Shown: positions 36,217 through 44,752 of the stretch, piece after piece
Layout of the letters: every line of letters starts with the position of its first letter
Position numbering within the stretch: position 1 is the first letter of the stretch
Assembly (NCBI GenBank): GCA_020636155.1
Contig: JACJYM010000004.1
Span: 212,665 to 276,664 of the forward strand
DNA from: Lewinellaceae bacterium
GTDB taxonomy: Bacteria > Bacteroidota > Bacteroidia > Chitinophagales > Saprospiraceae
Direction: 5' to 3'
DNA: 64,000 bases
Translations under genes and position numbers: made by a program
The notes under the pieces: generated by a model
What the model was told of the DNA's origin: nothing
Databases searched by the model: none
What the model saw: only the letters and a program-made list of their open reading frames with translations

Positions 36217-37497
36217 ATGTTAGAGGTAAATAATATTAGACAAAATATAGATCAGGTAAAAAAAGCGTTGGCAAAAAAATATATTACTAACGAGCAAATG
36301 GACATGATAGACGACATTGTCCGTCTCGACGACGAACGCAAAAGTACTCAGACAGAGCAGGATCGTACCCTCGCCACCATCAACCAACTCTCAAAAGAAA
36401 TAGGCGATATGTATAAAAGCGGTCGTGCCGATGAGGCCGAAAAGCTCAAGTCTAGAGTGGCAATGCTCAAAGCCGGTGCCGCAGAATTTGAAGAAAAACA
36501 GCGTAACATAAAAGCCAAGCTTGAAGACTACCTGCTTCAGATACCCAATACCCCGAGTGACATCGTCCCTGTGGGTAAGACACCGGAAGACAATCTCGTA
36601 TTCAAACTAGGACAAGAGTCGCTCCCAGAATTACCCGCAACGGCAATACCTCATTGGGAACTCGCCGAGAAATATGATTTATTTAACCTCAACTTAGGCG
36701 TTAAAATCACCGGAGCTGGATTCCCTGTTTATACAGGATATGGAGCGAAACTTCAGAGAGCATTGATAAACTTTTTTCTCGATGAAGCTTCAGCAGCTGG
36801 TTATACTGAGGTCATACCGCCATTATTAGTCAATGAAGATTCTGGAAGAGGAACCGGTAATCTTCCTGATAAAGAAGGTCAGATGTATTATGTGGAGAAA
36901 GATGACCTGTACCTCATACCTACCGCGGAAGTCCCTGTGACCAATCTTTACCGTGATGAAATCATAGATTATAAAAATTTACCAATTAAGAACTGTGCCT
37001 ATACCCCTTGCTTCAGGCGTGAGGCCGGCTCTTATGGGGCTCATGTTAGAGGGCTTAACCGCGTACACCAGTTTGATAAAATAGAGATAGTACAAGTTCA
37101 GACTCCAGATAAATCTTATCAGACATTAGACGAAATGCTCTCTCATGTAGAGGGACTACTCATAAAACTTGAACTACCCTATCGCATTTTGCGTTTATGT
37201 GGCGGAGATATGTCTTTCTCTTCGGCTTTGACTTATGATTTTGAAGTTTATTCTGCTGCTCAGAAAAAATGGCTTGAGGTGAGTAGTGTAACAAATTTTG
37301 AAACTTTTCAGTCTAATCGTATGAAGTTACGGTATCGGGACGAAGAAGGTAAAATAAATCTTGCCCACACACTGAATGGTTCTGCACTAGCATTGGCGAG
37401 AATAGTAGCTGCTCTGCTAGAAAACAATCAAACAGAAGATGGGATAGTCATACCGGAAGTGCTGAGGCCATATACTCGCTTTGATAAGATTGTTTAA
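36217..37497 (+). CDS. serS: Seryl-tRNA synthetase
   Basis: Charges tRNA-Ser (and tRNA-Sec where present) with serine. The 426-residue class II enzyme has a long N-terminal coiled-coil arm (about 25-105) that binds the extra arm of tRNA-Ser. The class II motifs then follow: motif 2 CFRREAGSYG (the ATP-binding Arg) and motif 3 NGSALALARIVAALLENNQ near the end, with TAEVPVTNL before them. Full length and intact. It is followed 16 bases later by a zinc metallopeptidase gene, so the two may be co-transcribed. Confidence 0.97.
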   Translation: MLEVNNIRQNIDQVKKALAKKYITNEQMDMIDDIVRLDDERKSTQTEQDRTLATINQLSKEIGDMYKSGRADEAEKLKSRVAMLKAGAAEFEEKQRNIKAKLEDYLLQIPNTPSDIVPVGKTPEDNLVFKLGQESLPELPATAIPHWELAEKYDLFNLNLGVKITGAGFPVYTGYGAKLQRALINFFLDEASAAGYTEVIPPLLVNEDSGRGTGNLPDKEGQMYYVEKDDLYLIPTAEVPVTNLYRDEIIDYKNLPIKNCAYTPCFRREAGSYGAHVRGLNRVHQFDKIEIVQVQTPDKSYQTLDEMLSHVEGLLIKLELPYRILRLCGGDMSFSSALTYDFEVYSAAQKKWLEVSSVTNFETFQSNRMKLRYRDEEGKINLAHTLNGSALALARIVAALLENNQTEDGIVIPEVLRPYTRFDKIV

Positions 37498-37513
37498 CAC
37501 AAAAAAATATTAA

Positions 37514-38194
37514 ATGTATTTTATAATTTTAATTGCATTTACAGCCATCGGGGCATTGGTTGGTGCAAGACTTAAATCAAAATTTGAATATTACAGTAAA
37601 ATCGGTATCCGTAACGGAATGTCCGGTGCCGAAGTGGCTCATGCCATGTTGCGACATTACAACATCAACGATGTAAAAATCGTGCAAGGTCAAGGATATC
37701 TTACCGACCATTACAACCCATTAACTAAGACGGTATCCTTATCTCCTCAGGTATATAATGGAAGATCCATCGCATCTGCAGCAGTAGCGGCTCACGAATG
37801 TGGTCACGTTGTACAACATACAAATGCATATAGTATGCTTACTTTAAGATCAAATCTTGTACCTGTCATGCAATTTAGCAGCAGGATACAGCAGTTTTTG
37901 TTTATGGCAGTAATATTTGGATTGGGTGCAGGATTCGGGGGTAATGCTTTGATGTTAATTTTAGTAGCCACCTTTGGAATTACGGCTTTATTTAGTTTGA
38001 TTACACTTCCAGTAGAATTTGATGCGAGCAAAAGAGCTTTGGCATGGCTTGATGTCAGTCACATTACACAAGGAGAAGAATATGATGGGGCAAAAGATGC
38101 TTTATGGTGGGCAGCCATGACTTACGTAGTACAGGCATTAGGTGCATTAGTCATGTTCTTGTATTTTTTATTAAGCTTTTTAAATAGAAATTAA
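37514..38194 (+). CDS. Zinc metallopeptidase, YugP family (membrane)
   Basis: 226 residues. An N-terminal membrane helix (about 2-18) and two or three C-terminal ones (about 118-135, 142-165 and 200-222) surround the peptidase part. HECGH at residues 94-98 is the HExxH zinc motif, and the downstream EFDASKRALAWL block, with the Glu of the third ligand, is typical of the YugP (DUF2268-like neutral zinc peptidase, PF04298) family. These are inner-membrane peptidases of unknown physiological substrate. It sits between serS and frr on one strand. Confidence 0.85.
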   Translation: MYFIILIAFTAIGALVGARLKSKFEYYSKIGIRNGMSGAEVAHAMLRHYNINDVKIVQGQGYLTDHYNPLTKTVSLSPQVYNGRSIASAAVAAHECGHVVQHTNAYSMLTLRSNLVPVMQFSSRIQQFLFMAVIFGLGAGFGGNALMLILVATFGITALFSLITLPVEFDASKRALAWLDVSHITQGEEYDGAKDALWWAAMTYVVQALGALVMFLYFLLSFLNRN

Positions 38195-38246
38195 CAAGGG
38201 GTTTTCTTAATTTTGTTGGATTGAAAACATACTTAATATAGAAATT

Positions 38247-38810
38247 ATGGATCAAGATATTGATAGAATTATCGCTGAGGGATATGATGAATTTGATAAA
38301 TCAATAAAACACCTTCAGGATGAATTATCAAAAATTCGTGCAGGAAAGGCCTCTCCAGTAATGGTTGATGGTATTATGGTGGATTACTATGGTACACCCA
38401 CACCACTAAATCAAGTAGCTAATATTACGGCCAGCGATTCCAGAACATTAAATATTCAACCATGGGAAAAATCCATGCTTGCACCAATAGAGAGAGCTAT
38501 TTTTGAAGCCAATCTAGGTATCACCCCCATGAACGATGGGGAACAAGTAAGACTCGGTGTGCCACCGCTCACTGAAGAGAGGCGTCAGCTATTGGTAAAA
38601 CAAGCTAAAGCAACAGGAGAAGACACGAAGGTAGGGTTGAGAAGCATCCGCCACAAGCTGATGGAAGCCATTAAAAAAGAAATTAAAAATGGTTATCCTG
38701 AAGATGCCGGAAAGCGCAAAGAGCACGATGTTCAAAAGCATGTCGATGATTTTACCGAAAAAATCAACAAATTGGTGGAAGCTAAAGAACATGATATACT
38801 AAAAGTCTAA
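38247..38810 (+). CDS. frr: Ribosome recycling factor
   Basis: With EF-G and IF3 it splits the 70S ribosome after termination. The 187-residue protein has a three-helix domain I (RIIAEGYDEFDKSIKHLQDELSKIRAGKASP and the long C-terminal helix pair) and a beta/alpha domain II. The conserved RAGKASP, ITASDSRTLNIQPWE and VRLGVPPLTEERRQ are visible. It lies 52 bases after the zinc peptidase gene, with a possible -7 box TAATTTTG at 38208-38215, and ends at a strong terminator, so it may be transcribed both with serS and alone. Confidence 0.97.
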   Translation: MDQDIDRIIAEGYDEFDKSIKHLQDELSKIRAGKASPVMVDGIMVDYYGTPTPLNQVANITASDSRTLNIQPWEKSMLAPIERAIFEANLGITPMNDGEQVRLGVPPLTEERRQLLVKQAKATGEDTKVGLRSIRHKLMEAIKKEIKNGYPEDAGKRKEHDVQKHVDDFTEKINKLVEAKEHDILKV

Positions 38811-38831
38811 TCATAGTAGAATGTTAATAAG

Positions 38832-38865
38832 ACCGATGTATGTCTCTTCATGCATCGGTTTTTTT
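38832..38865 (+). terminator. Terminator after frr
   Basis: ACCGATGTATG (38832-38842) pairs with CATGCATCGGT (38849-38859) with one mismatch, then a T7 tail to 38865. It sits about 20 bases after the frr stop. Confidence 0.85.
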
Positions 38866-38900
38866 ATTTGACAAAATTGATATCAACAATAATGAAAGCA

Positions 38901-38941
38901 TGACATTTTGTCTTTTTTATTGAATTGGCAAGCCATTTGAA
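38901..38941 (+). promoter_or_regulatory. Putative heat-shock control element upstream of grpE
   Basis: TGACATTTTGTCT (38901-38913) is the same as the perfect palindrome before htpG except for its last base. After 12 bases comes TGGCAAGCCATTTGAA (38926-38941), a sigma-54-like TGGCAnG-N4-TTGnA, as at htpG. The predicted transcript start is near 38952, so an ATG at 38953 would have almost no leader. Confidence 0.5.
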
Positions 38942-38985
38942 GCAGTTTAATTATGATTTTTAAAAAGTTTAATAAGCTAAAAGAT

Positions 38986-39531
38986 ATGACAAAAAAGGAT
39001 TCAGAAGAAAAGGATACTATGATAGACCATGAGTCTATGGAAGTTGATGATACTAAAGAGGCTCTGGAGTCAGATCCTCATACCATTGAGAGTGAACTGG
39101 AGTCAGAAATCACCGAACTTCGCGACAAATATCTAAGATTAATTGCGGAGTTTGACAATTTCAAAAAACGCAGTATGAAAGAAAGGTTAGATTTGATGAA
39201 GACCGCCTCTCAGGATGTTGTGATGGCTCTATTACCCGTATTAGATGATTTTGATAGAGCAAAAAATGCCTCAGATAATGAAGATTCAGACGAAGAATTC
39301 AGTGACGGTGTAAACCTTGTCTACACTAAACTAAAAAATACACTTTCTAATAAAGGACTCAAAGAAATGGAAACCAATAATGAGAACTTTGATCCCGAAC
39401 TGCACGAAGCAATTACAGAAATCCCCGCTCCCGATGCCTCTATGAAAGGCAAAATAATCGATACCATAGAAAAGGGATATACATTGAATGACAAAATAAT
39501 CCGACATGCCAAGGTAATTGTCGGAAAATAG
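38986..39531 (+). CDS. grpE: Nucleotide exchange factor GrpE
   Basis: Releases ADP from DnaK so that clients leave it; works with DnaJ (next gene). From ATG 38986 the protein has 181 residues: an acidic N-terminal tail, a long helical coiled coil (LESEITELRDKYLRLIAEFDNFKKRSMKERLD), and the C-terminal beta domain with FDPELHEAITEIPAPD, GKIIDTIEKGYTLNDKIIRHAKVIVGK. An in-frame ATG at 38953 would add 11 residues. The sigma-54-like element ends at 38941, and the predicted start of transcription is close to that upstream ATG, so 38986 (a 34-base leader) is preferred. Followed by dnaJ after 10 bases. Confidence 0.92.
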   Translation: MTKKDSEEKDTMIDHESMEVDDTKEALESDPHTIESELESEITELRDKYLRLIAEFDNFKKRSMKERLDLMKTASQDVVMALLPVLDDFDRAKNASDNEDSDEEFSDGVNLVYTKLKNTLSNKGLKEMETNNENFDPELHEAITEIPAPDASMKGKIIDTIEKGYTLNDKIIRHAKVIVGK

Positions 39532-39541
39532 CATATAAAGA

Positions 39542-40696
39542 ATGGCAAAAAGAGATTATTACGAGATACTCGGTGTAAGTAAAAATGCTGATGATACCGA
39601 GTTAAAAAAAGCTTATCGTAAAGTTGCAATGAAATATCACCCTGATAAAAATCCGGGAGATAAAAGTGCTGAAGATAAATTTAAAGAAGCCGCAGAAGCC
39701 TATGATATATTAAGCAACCCTGATAAGCGGGCTCGATACGATAGATTTGGTCATGCCGGCGTTGACCAAAATGGTGGTTTTGGTGGCGGTGGCGCCACAA
39801 TGGATGACATTTTTCAGCAATTTGGTCACATGTTTGGTGGAGAAGGCAGCCCTTTTGATTCTTTTTTCGGAGGAGGTGGTCGTAGAAGTGGAAATTCAAA
39901 AGGGCAGGTAGGAAGCAACCTGAGAATAAAGGTTGCTTTAAGTCTTGAAGACATCAAAGATGGAATAACTAAAAAAATTAAAGTAAAAAAACAAACTACT
40001 TGTAGCAGTTGTAATGGTACAGGAGCGAAAGACAGTAGCTCAGTTTCTACATGTTCTACTTGTCATGGCTCCGGTTATGTGAGACAGATCAAAAACACCT
40101 TCCTTGGGCAGATGCAAACCACGACAACTTGTCCCACATGTCAAGGTTCTGGCAAGAAAATCACATCCAAGTGTGCAACTTGCCATGGAGATGGTCTTCA
40201 ATATAAGGACGAAACCATAGAAATAGAAATACCGGCTGGCGTAGAAAACGGAATGCAATTATCTATGAGAGGAAAAGGAAATGCCGGTAAAAACGGTGGC
40301 CCTTCCGGTGATCTTCTGATAACTATAGAGGAAAAACCGCACGAACTTTTTACCCGTGATGGTATGAATATTATCTATGATTTGTATATTAATTTTGCTG
40401 ATGCTGCATTAGGTACTAGTCCTGAAGTGCCTACGCTTGACGGCTTAGTAAAAATTAAAATCCCTGAAGGAACACAATCCGGAAAAATTTTCCGCCTCAA
40501 AGGTAAAGGTCTTCCAAGTGTTCATAACTACGGTAGAGGTGACCAACTAATAAATGTCAATGTATGGACTCCAAAACACCTAAGCGACAAAGAAAAATCT
40601 TTGCTTAAAGAGCTTCGAGATATGCCAAATATGCAGCCAAATCCCGGAAAGAACGAGAAGGGTTTCTTCGAACGTATGAAAGACTATTTTAATTAA
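39542..40696 (+). CDS. dnaJ: Molecular chaperone DnaJ
   Basis: Co-chaperone of DnaK. The 384 residues follow the classic order. The J domain (about 1-70) has YYEILGVSKNADDTELKKAY and the HPD motif (KYHPDKNPG). The Gly/Phe-rich linker has FGHMFGGEGSPFDSFFGGGG, and the cysteine-rich zinc domain (about 150-215) has four CxxCxGxG repeats. Two C-terminal beta domains with GLPSVHNYGRGD close it. It lies 10 bases after grpE and one base before gldH, so all three are likely on one transcript, possibly heat-induced. Confidence 0.97.
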   Translation: MAKRDYYEILGVSKNADDTELKKAYRKVAMKYHPDKNPGDKSAEDKFKEAAEAYDILSNPDKRARYDRFGHAGVDQNGGFGGGGATMDDIFQQFGHMFGGEGSPFDSFFGGGGRRSGNSKGQVGSNLRIKVALSLEDIKDGITKKIKVKKQTTCSSCNGTGAKDSSSVSTCSTCHGSGYVRQIKNTFLGQMQTTTTCPTCQGSGKKITSKCATCHGDGLQYKDETIEIEIPAGVENGMQLSMRGKGNAGKNGGPSGDLLITIEEKPHELFTRDGMNIIYDLYINFADAALGTSPEVPTLDGLVKIKIPEGTQSGKIFRLKGKGLPSVHNYGRGDQLINVNVWTPKHLSDKEKSLLKELRDMPNMQPNPGKNEKGFFERMKDYFN

Positions 40697-40697
40697 A

Positions 40698-41174
40698 ATG
40701 GCGAGATTACTATTCTTTTTAGTCTGTGTCGTACTGTTTATGAATTCTTGCAAAAAGGATATAGTTTTTGACAAAGAATTGGTGATTAAAAATAGTAAGT
40801 GGTCATATAATGATACGTTAAATTTCGATTTTGATGTGAAAGTGACAGAAGATATTTATGATATGTATTTGATAATTGGTCATGATGAAAACTTTGGCTT
40901 TCAAAATCTTTATACAAAAGTAACCACTACCTTTCCTAATAATGAAAAAAATTCTGATATCATTTCATTAAATCTAACGGACAATATGGGATCATGGAAT
41001 GGGGAGTGTAGCGGCAGTACTTGTTATTGTCCTATTCTACTTAAAAAGGAAACCAGGTTTTTGCCGGGAAAATATAGATTGGAGTTTTCACAATATAGTC
41101 GTTCTGAAATTATTGATGGAATAAACTCATTAGAGTTAAAAATCGAGCGAGTAAAAGAAAAAGCGAGTGAATAA
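40698..41174 (+). CDS. gldH: Gliding motility lipoprotein GldH
   Basis: Bacteroidota-specific lipoprotein needed for gliding in Flavobacterium johnsoniae, part of the cell-envelope gliding and type IX secretion machinery. The 158 residues have a lipoprotein signal with MNSC (Cys18). The family pattern follows: KNSKWSYNDTLNFDFDVKV, IIGHDENFGFQNLYTKVTTTFPN and LTDNMGSWNGECSGS. It starts one base after dnaJ, an unusual neighbour. The hairpin covering its stop (41161-41196) may be shared with the lipoprotein gene on the other strand. Confidence 0.85.
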   Translation: MARLLFFLVCVVLFMNSCKKDIVFDKELVIKNSKWSYNDTLNFDFDVKVTEDIYDMYLIIGHDENFGFQNLYTKVTTTFPNNEKNSDIISLNLTDNMGSWNGECSGSTCYCPILLKKETRFLPGKYRLEFSQYSRSEIIDGINSLELKIERVKEKASE

Positions 41175-41196
41175 TCAAGTAGTTATTCACTCGCTT
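41161..41196. terminator. Perfect 14-bp hairpin over the gldH stop, shared terminator
   Basis: AAGCGAGTGAATAA (41161-41174) pairs with TTATTCACTCGCTT (41183-41196) around an 8-base loop. The A-rich run before it yields a T-run on the minus strand, so it best ends the convergent lipoprotein transcript; it may also stop grpE-dnaJ-gldH. Confidence 0.8.
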
Positions 41197-41219
41197 CATT
41201 GCTTCTCGGCAAAATAAAA

Positions 41220-41759
41220 TTACTTAGCCATTACGCTTTCAAAAACGCTTTTCAAAGCTGAAAAATTAGCTGTAACGTCAGATTTTGCAGCGTCATACTT
41301 TGTCTTCATGTCACCTAAGTTGTTTGATACAGAAGTAATAACATCCTGAATACCGGTAATTTTATTCATTGTATCTTCACCTAACTTTCCACTTGCCAAC
41401 CCTTCTGTAAGGCTGTTTACTTCAGCACCTTGATCATTAAGTGTTGTCATTAAATTGTTAGCTGCTTCTTTTATAGAAGTCAATCCTGCAAGTGAGCTAG
41501 AAACTTTTGCGAAAGCACTGTTGTACGCTTCTTGAGCCTCTGGCTTCAAGCTGTTTACATCATTTTCGGCAATGGTCATTTCTTTTGCAGAAGTCATAAA
41601 TCCAGTTAAATCTGTGTCCATTGATGCGGAAAAAGATTTTACGTTTTCTAATACTTCATTGTACTTGCTAGACATTTCATCAATACCAGCACGGTATTGC
41701 TCTACTCCTTTACATGAAAAAATAAATACAGGAATTAAAAATAAGAATACTCTTTTCAT
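41220..41759 (-). CDS. Coiled-coil lipoprotein of unknown function
   Basis: 179 residues. The signal ends FIFSC, so Cys16 is the lipidation site. The mature part is almost all helical, rich in Ala, Ser, Lys, Glu and Asp, with heptad-like Leu/Val/Ile spacing (EVLENVKSFSASMDTDL, MNKITGIQDVITSVSNNLGDM), so probably a helical bundle or coiled coil. No family is recognised. It has its own promoter, with a -7 box 22 bases before the start codon, and is convergent with gldH. It may be an outer-membrane structural or chaperone-like lipoprotein; that is a guess from shape. Confidence 0.65.
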   Translation of the reverse strand: MKRVFLFLIPVFIFSCKGVEQYRAGIDEMSSKYNEVLENVKSFSASMDTDLTGFMTSAKEMTIAENDVNSLKPEAQEAYNSAFAKVSSSLAGLTSIKEAANNLMTTLNDQGAEVNSLTEGLASGKLGEDTMNKITGIQDVITSVSNNLGDMKTKYDAAKSDVTANFSALKSVFESVMAK

Positions 41760-41780
41760 TTGATTTAATTAATTTTAATG

Positions 41781-41814
41781 CAAACCTATGACGAATTTTA
41801 TTTACTTGTATCAA
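41781..41814 (-). promoter_or_regulatory. Promoter of the coiled-coil lipoprotein gene
   Basis: On the minus strand TTG (41814-41812) is followed after 23 bases by TAGGTTTG (41788-41781), an exact -7 match, 22 bases before the ATG at 41759. Confidence 0.5.
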
Positions 41815-41849
41815 TAAAGGGGCAAATTATTTTAGTTGTATTTATCTTT

Positions 41850-42590
41850 TTAGGAATATAGCTTACTCTTTATCAATCCCCACTTCGATAATCTAAAAAT
41901 TATAGAAACTCTTAGCACCCCTAAGCCATATTTTATACTTCGAGTGAGATTGATCGAGCTGGCCTCTTCAAAATACTTAGTCGGGCATGTTATCTCTCCT
42001 ATTTCAAAGTCTTTGTAAACCACCTGAGACAGCATTTCATTGTCAAACACAAAATCATCGGAATTTTCTTGATATTTAATGCTCTCTAATACCGATTTAC
42101 TAAATGCCCTGTAACCCGTATGGTATTCCGAGAGTTTCTGTGATAGCAGGATGTTTTGAAACAAAGTGAGAAACCTATTGGCCACATATTTATATATAGG
42201 CATACCTCCTTTCAAAGCGCCTTTGCCCAATATCCTCGATCCCAGTACTACGGGATAAAGATCTTCGCCAATAATATTAACCATAGAGGGGATGAGTTTG
42301 GGTGTATATTGATAATCGGGATGGAGCATGATGACTATATCCGCATTTAGGTTTTGTGCTTTTTCATATAAAGATTTCTGGTTAGCTCCATAACCACGGT
42401 TTATTTTGTGTTCTATGATGTGCTTGATTCCAAGTTTTCTCGCCACTAATACGGTTTCGTCACGACTGGCATCATCGCATAACACAATATCATCTACCAA
42501 GCCTAATGGAATCTCTCTTACCGTTTTTGATAGGGTTTTAGAAGCGTTGTAGGCGGGCAAGACAACGACCACTTTTTTATCGTTATACAT
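41850..42590 (-). CDS. GT2-family glycosyltransferase (dolichyl-phosphate-mannose-synthase-like)
   Basis: 246 residues. The GT2 fold is clear: VVVVLPAYNASKTLSKTVREIP at the start, DDIVLCDDASRDETV with the first Asp pair, INRGYGANQKSLYEKAQNLNADIVIMLHPDYQY (the second acidic cluster, the DxD-like position), and a C-terminal acceptor part. It resembles polyisoprenyl-phosphate mannosyl or glucosyl transferases, which transfer a sugar from GDP or UDP to a lipid carrier for envelope glycans. No membrane anchor is obvious, so it is probably a peripheral inner-membrane enzyme. It is close to a DUF1736-type membrane protein, which can use such lipid-linked sugars. Confidence 0.85.
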   Translation of the reverse strand: MYNDKKVVVVLPAYNASKTLSKTVREIPLGLVDDIVLCDDASRDETVLVARKLGIKHIIEHKINRGYGANQKSLYEKAQNLNADIVIMLHPDYQYTPKLIPSMVNIIGEDLYPVVLGSRILGKGALKGGMPIYKYVANRFLTLFQNILLSQKLSEYHTGYRAFSKSVLESIKYQENSDDFVFDNEMLSQVVYKDFEIGEITCPTKYFEEASSINLTRSIKYGLGVLRVSIIFRLSKWGLIKSKLYS

Positions 42591-42613
42591 AACCCTCTAT
42601 ATTTCCCTCATAT

Positions 42614-42751
42614 TTAATTAGGAAGAAAATCTTGATTCTTGTTATAAATCCAGATTAGAAAAATAATAAAAAGTAAAATTGTAATGACTACTTTTAAAAC
42701 TGCTCTTCCTTTCTTTTTATAACTATGTGTTTGTCCTGACATGTCCATCAT
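42614..42751 (-). CDS. Small single-span membrane protein (45 aa)
   Basis: A short frame in an otherwise empty 245-base gap. It starts with two ATG codons at 42749-42751 and 42746-42748 and ends at TAA (42614-42616). The N-terminus is polar and positive (SGQTHSYKKKGRAVLK), then one membrane helix (VVITILLFIIFLIWIY, about 22-37) and a short tail. The positive-inside pattern is correct for an N-in membrane peptide. It lies between the GT2 and the TPR-membrane-protein genes on the same strand and could be in their operon. No known family is recognised. Confidence 0.45.
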   Translation of the reverse strand: MMDMSGQTHSYKKKGRAVLKVVITILLFIIFLIWIYNKNQDFLPN

Positions 42752-42835
42752 TTTTACAAAGGCAAAATAACGGCCTTTTTTCTACTTTTTATTAATAATT
42801 GGTGTCCTTTTTATGGCTAATTCCAAATTTGTTAA

Positions 42836-44752
42836 TCACTTCAGCTTTTCAATGATATCGTTGACTCGGTTTACATTTACTTCATCTCCTAATCCCATAT
42901 AAGCGTTTCGTAAATTCTTATAAGCTCCTTGACTGTTGGGCTGCATTTTGACCAATTTTTCAAAATATTCGACAGCTTTGTTATGATTATTCTGTACTCC
43001 GTACGCAACACCGAGTAATCTCACTGTCTCTGCATCATCAGGATTCATGGCATAAGATTTCAATAACATGTTTTGGGCTCCTGAAAAATCACTCTTTTTC
43101 TCTCCTAAATATTTACCATAGTCACGATAGGCGAGTGCTAAGTTTGAAGAAGCATCCCTATTGCTAGGTTGCAGTTGCAAGGTTGTTTCATACTCTATAA
43201 TTGCCTCTTGATGCTTGCCCTGGTACAGTAATGCATTGCCGAGGAGTAGGTGTGCCGCCGCATAATTGGGGTGTATTTCTACTGCCTTTTTCAGATGTCC
43301 TTCAGCTCGCAGAGATTCCGAATTTATTATGTTCTGATCGTTTTTATCCATTTTATCAAGAATGGCTCCTCCCGCGGCATTTTGGCATTTTGCACTATTG
43401 GTCGAAACCTCAACATCTGTAGTAAAGAGGGTATAATCATCATGCCAAACTCTGTTTCTAGATATGGTTTTGGCTGAGTAGAGAATTATGAGAATTGTAA
43501 AAATGGCAATCGTTGCATTTTTATTCCCTTTAGTATAAAGCTTATAAAAACCTAAAACCGTAAGAATTGAAAAACCCAGCGAAGGCATAAATAGAAACCT
43601 CTCATTCATATTGGTACCTACAGGAAACATCAAATTTGACATTAAAAATATACTCGCCGCGAAATACAAGATGGAAAATGTAAACAAAGGCCACTTTTTC
43701 CTTTTAGAGAAAACCAAATATAGAAGGGTTGCTATTACCATTATGGTCAATATTACTTCCGGATTACCCCATGATTTAAGTCCGACTTGCATAGGATAAT
43801 AATCATGGGTAAGGGTATGTGGAAATAATAATAGTCGTAGATATTCGCCAAATGTATAAATTATTGAGGCTAGTTTTTCAGAGAAATTATAATGAATATA
43901 CTGACCGTTGACAATTTTTAAAAATGGGTTATTCATCAATTCATTGGGGACCTCACTCAATGCAGATTTTACAATATTCATCCTTATTAGTACGAATGCA
44001 ACCGCTGGGATTAATAATAGGGATGCTTTACGAGTAATTTCTTTGAAAGAAAAATCAGAAAACAACAGCATACTCATCGGGATTATGAATACAAGAGATA
44101 TAGAATTCTCCTTGCTCAATAGTCCTAAGAAAAGTGCAAATAATGCAACTAGAACATCCTTGGTTTTAGATGAAATTAAAAACTTCCAAGAATAGTAAAA
44201 TGAGATCATGCTGAATAGCATAGCCAATATTTCATCTCCTCCTTTAATATTTGCAACGACTTCTGTATGTACAGGATGTGCTGAATATGCCAATGCTATT
44301 AAAAAACTCAAACTTTTGTTGGTGGCATCATCATATAGCTGAGCATAGTTTAATACAAGATTCAAGGATTTAAAAATCATGAGTACCAACAAAGCATAGA
44401 GAATCACATTGATTAGATGGCCATAAAATGGGTTTAACCCGAATAACTGAACCTCGACTGAAAATAAAATCAAGCTCAACGGTCGGTATCGTCCACCGGA
44501 GACTAGATTTAACTTCTCTTCACTTTTAAAGAATCCTAGAAAAGTATCATTTCCTAATATTTTGGGAATGCCTGATATGCCCTGATTTGTAAATTCATTT
44601 TGGGTAATTACAATGGCATCATCTTGAGTATATTCGTGATTTAAAGTATTGGCATAGAGTAAAAAACTAAAGGCAAATAGAATAAGATACAGTTTCGAAT
44701 AACTGTAACTCGACAAACTAAATAAATCTGATTTTTTATTTGCCGATTTCAT
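42836..44752 (-). CDS. Multispan glycosyltransferase-like protein with C-terminal TPRs (DUF1736/TMTC type)
   Basis: 638 residues. About ten membrane helices fill residues 20-430. The first loop has the HEYTQDDAIVI pattern seen in GT-C glycosyltransferases, where Asp residues near the membrane surface form the catalytic site. From about 470 on there are four or five TPR-like repeats, such as GAILDKMDKNDQNI, EAIIEYETTLQLQPSNRDASSNLALAYRDYG and KAVEYFEKLVKMQPNSQGAYKNLRNAY. The layout matches TMTC/DUF1736 proteins, which O-mannosylate proteins in eukaryotes; the bacterial target is unknown. Its first 17 bases overlap the OmpA-type gene. Confidence 0.75.
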   Translation of the reverse strand: MKSANKKSDLFSLSSYSYSKLYLILFAFSFLLYANTLNHEYTQDDAIVITQNEFTNQGISGIPKILGNDTFLGFFKSEEKLNLVSGGRYRPLSLILFSVEVQLFGLNPFYGHLINVILYALLVLMIFKSLNLVLNYAQLYDDATNKSLSFLIALAYSAHPVHTEVVANIKGGDEILAMLFSMISFYYSWKFLISSKTKDVLVALFALFLGLLSKENSISLVFIIPMSMLLFSDFSFKEITRKASLLLIPAVAFVLIRMNIVKSALSEVPNELMNNPFLKIVNGQYIHYNFSEKLASIIYTFGEYLRLLLFPHTLTHDYYPMQVGLKSWGNPEVILTIMVIATLLYLVFSKRKKWPLFTFSILYFAASIFLMSNLMFPVGTNMNERFLFMPSLGFSILTVLGFYKLYTKGNKNATIAIFTILIILYSAKTISRNRVWHDDYTLFTTDVEVSTNSAKCQNAAGGAILDKMDKNDQNIINSESLRAEGHLKKAVEIHPNYAAAHLLLGNALLYQGKHQEAIIEYETTLQLQPSNRDASSNLALAYRDYGKYLGEKKSDFSGAQNMLLKSYAMNPDDAETVRLLGVAYGVQNNHNKAVEYFEKLVKMQPNSQGAYKNLRNAYMGLGDEVNVNRVNDIIEKLK

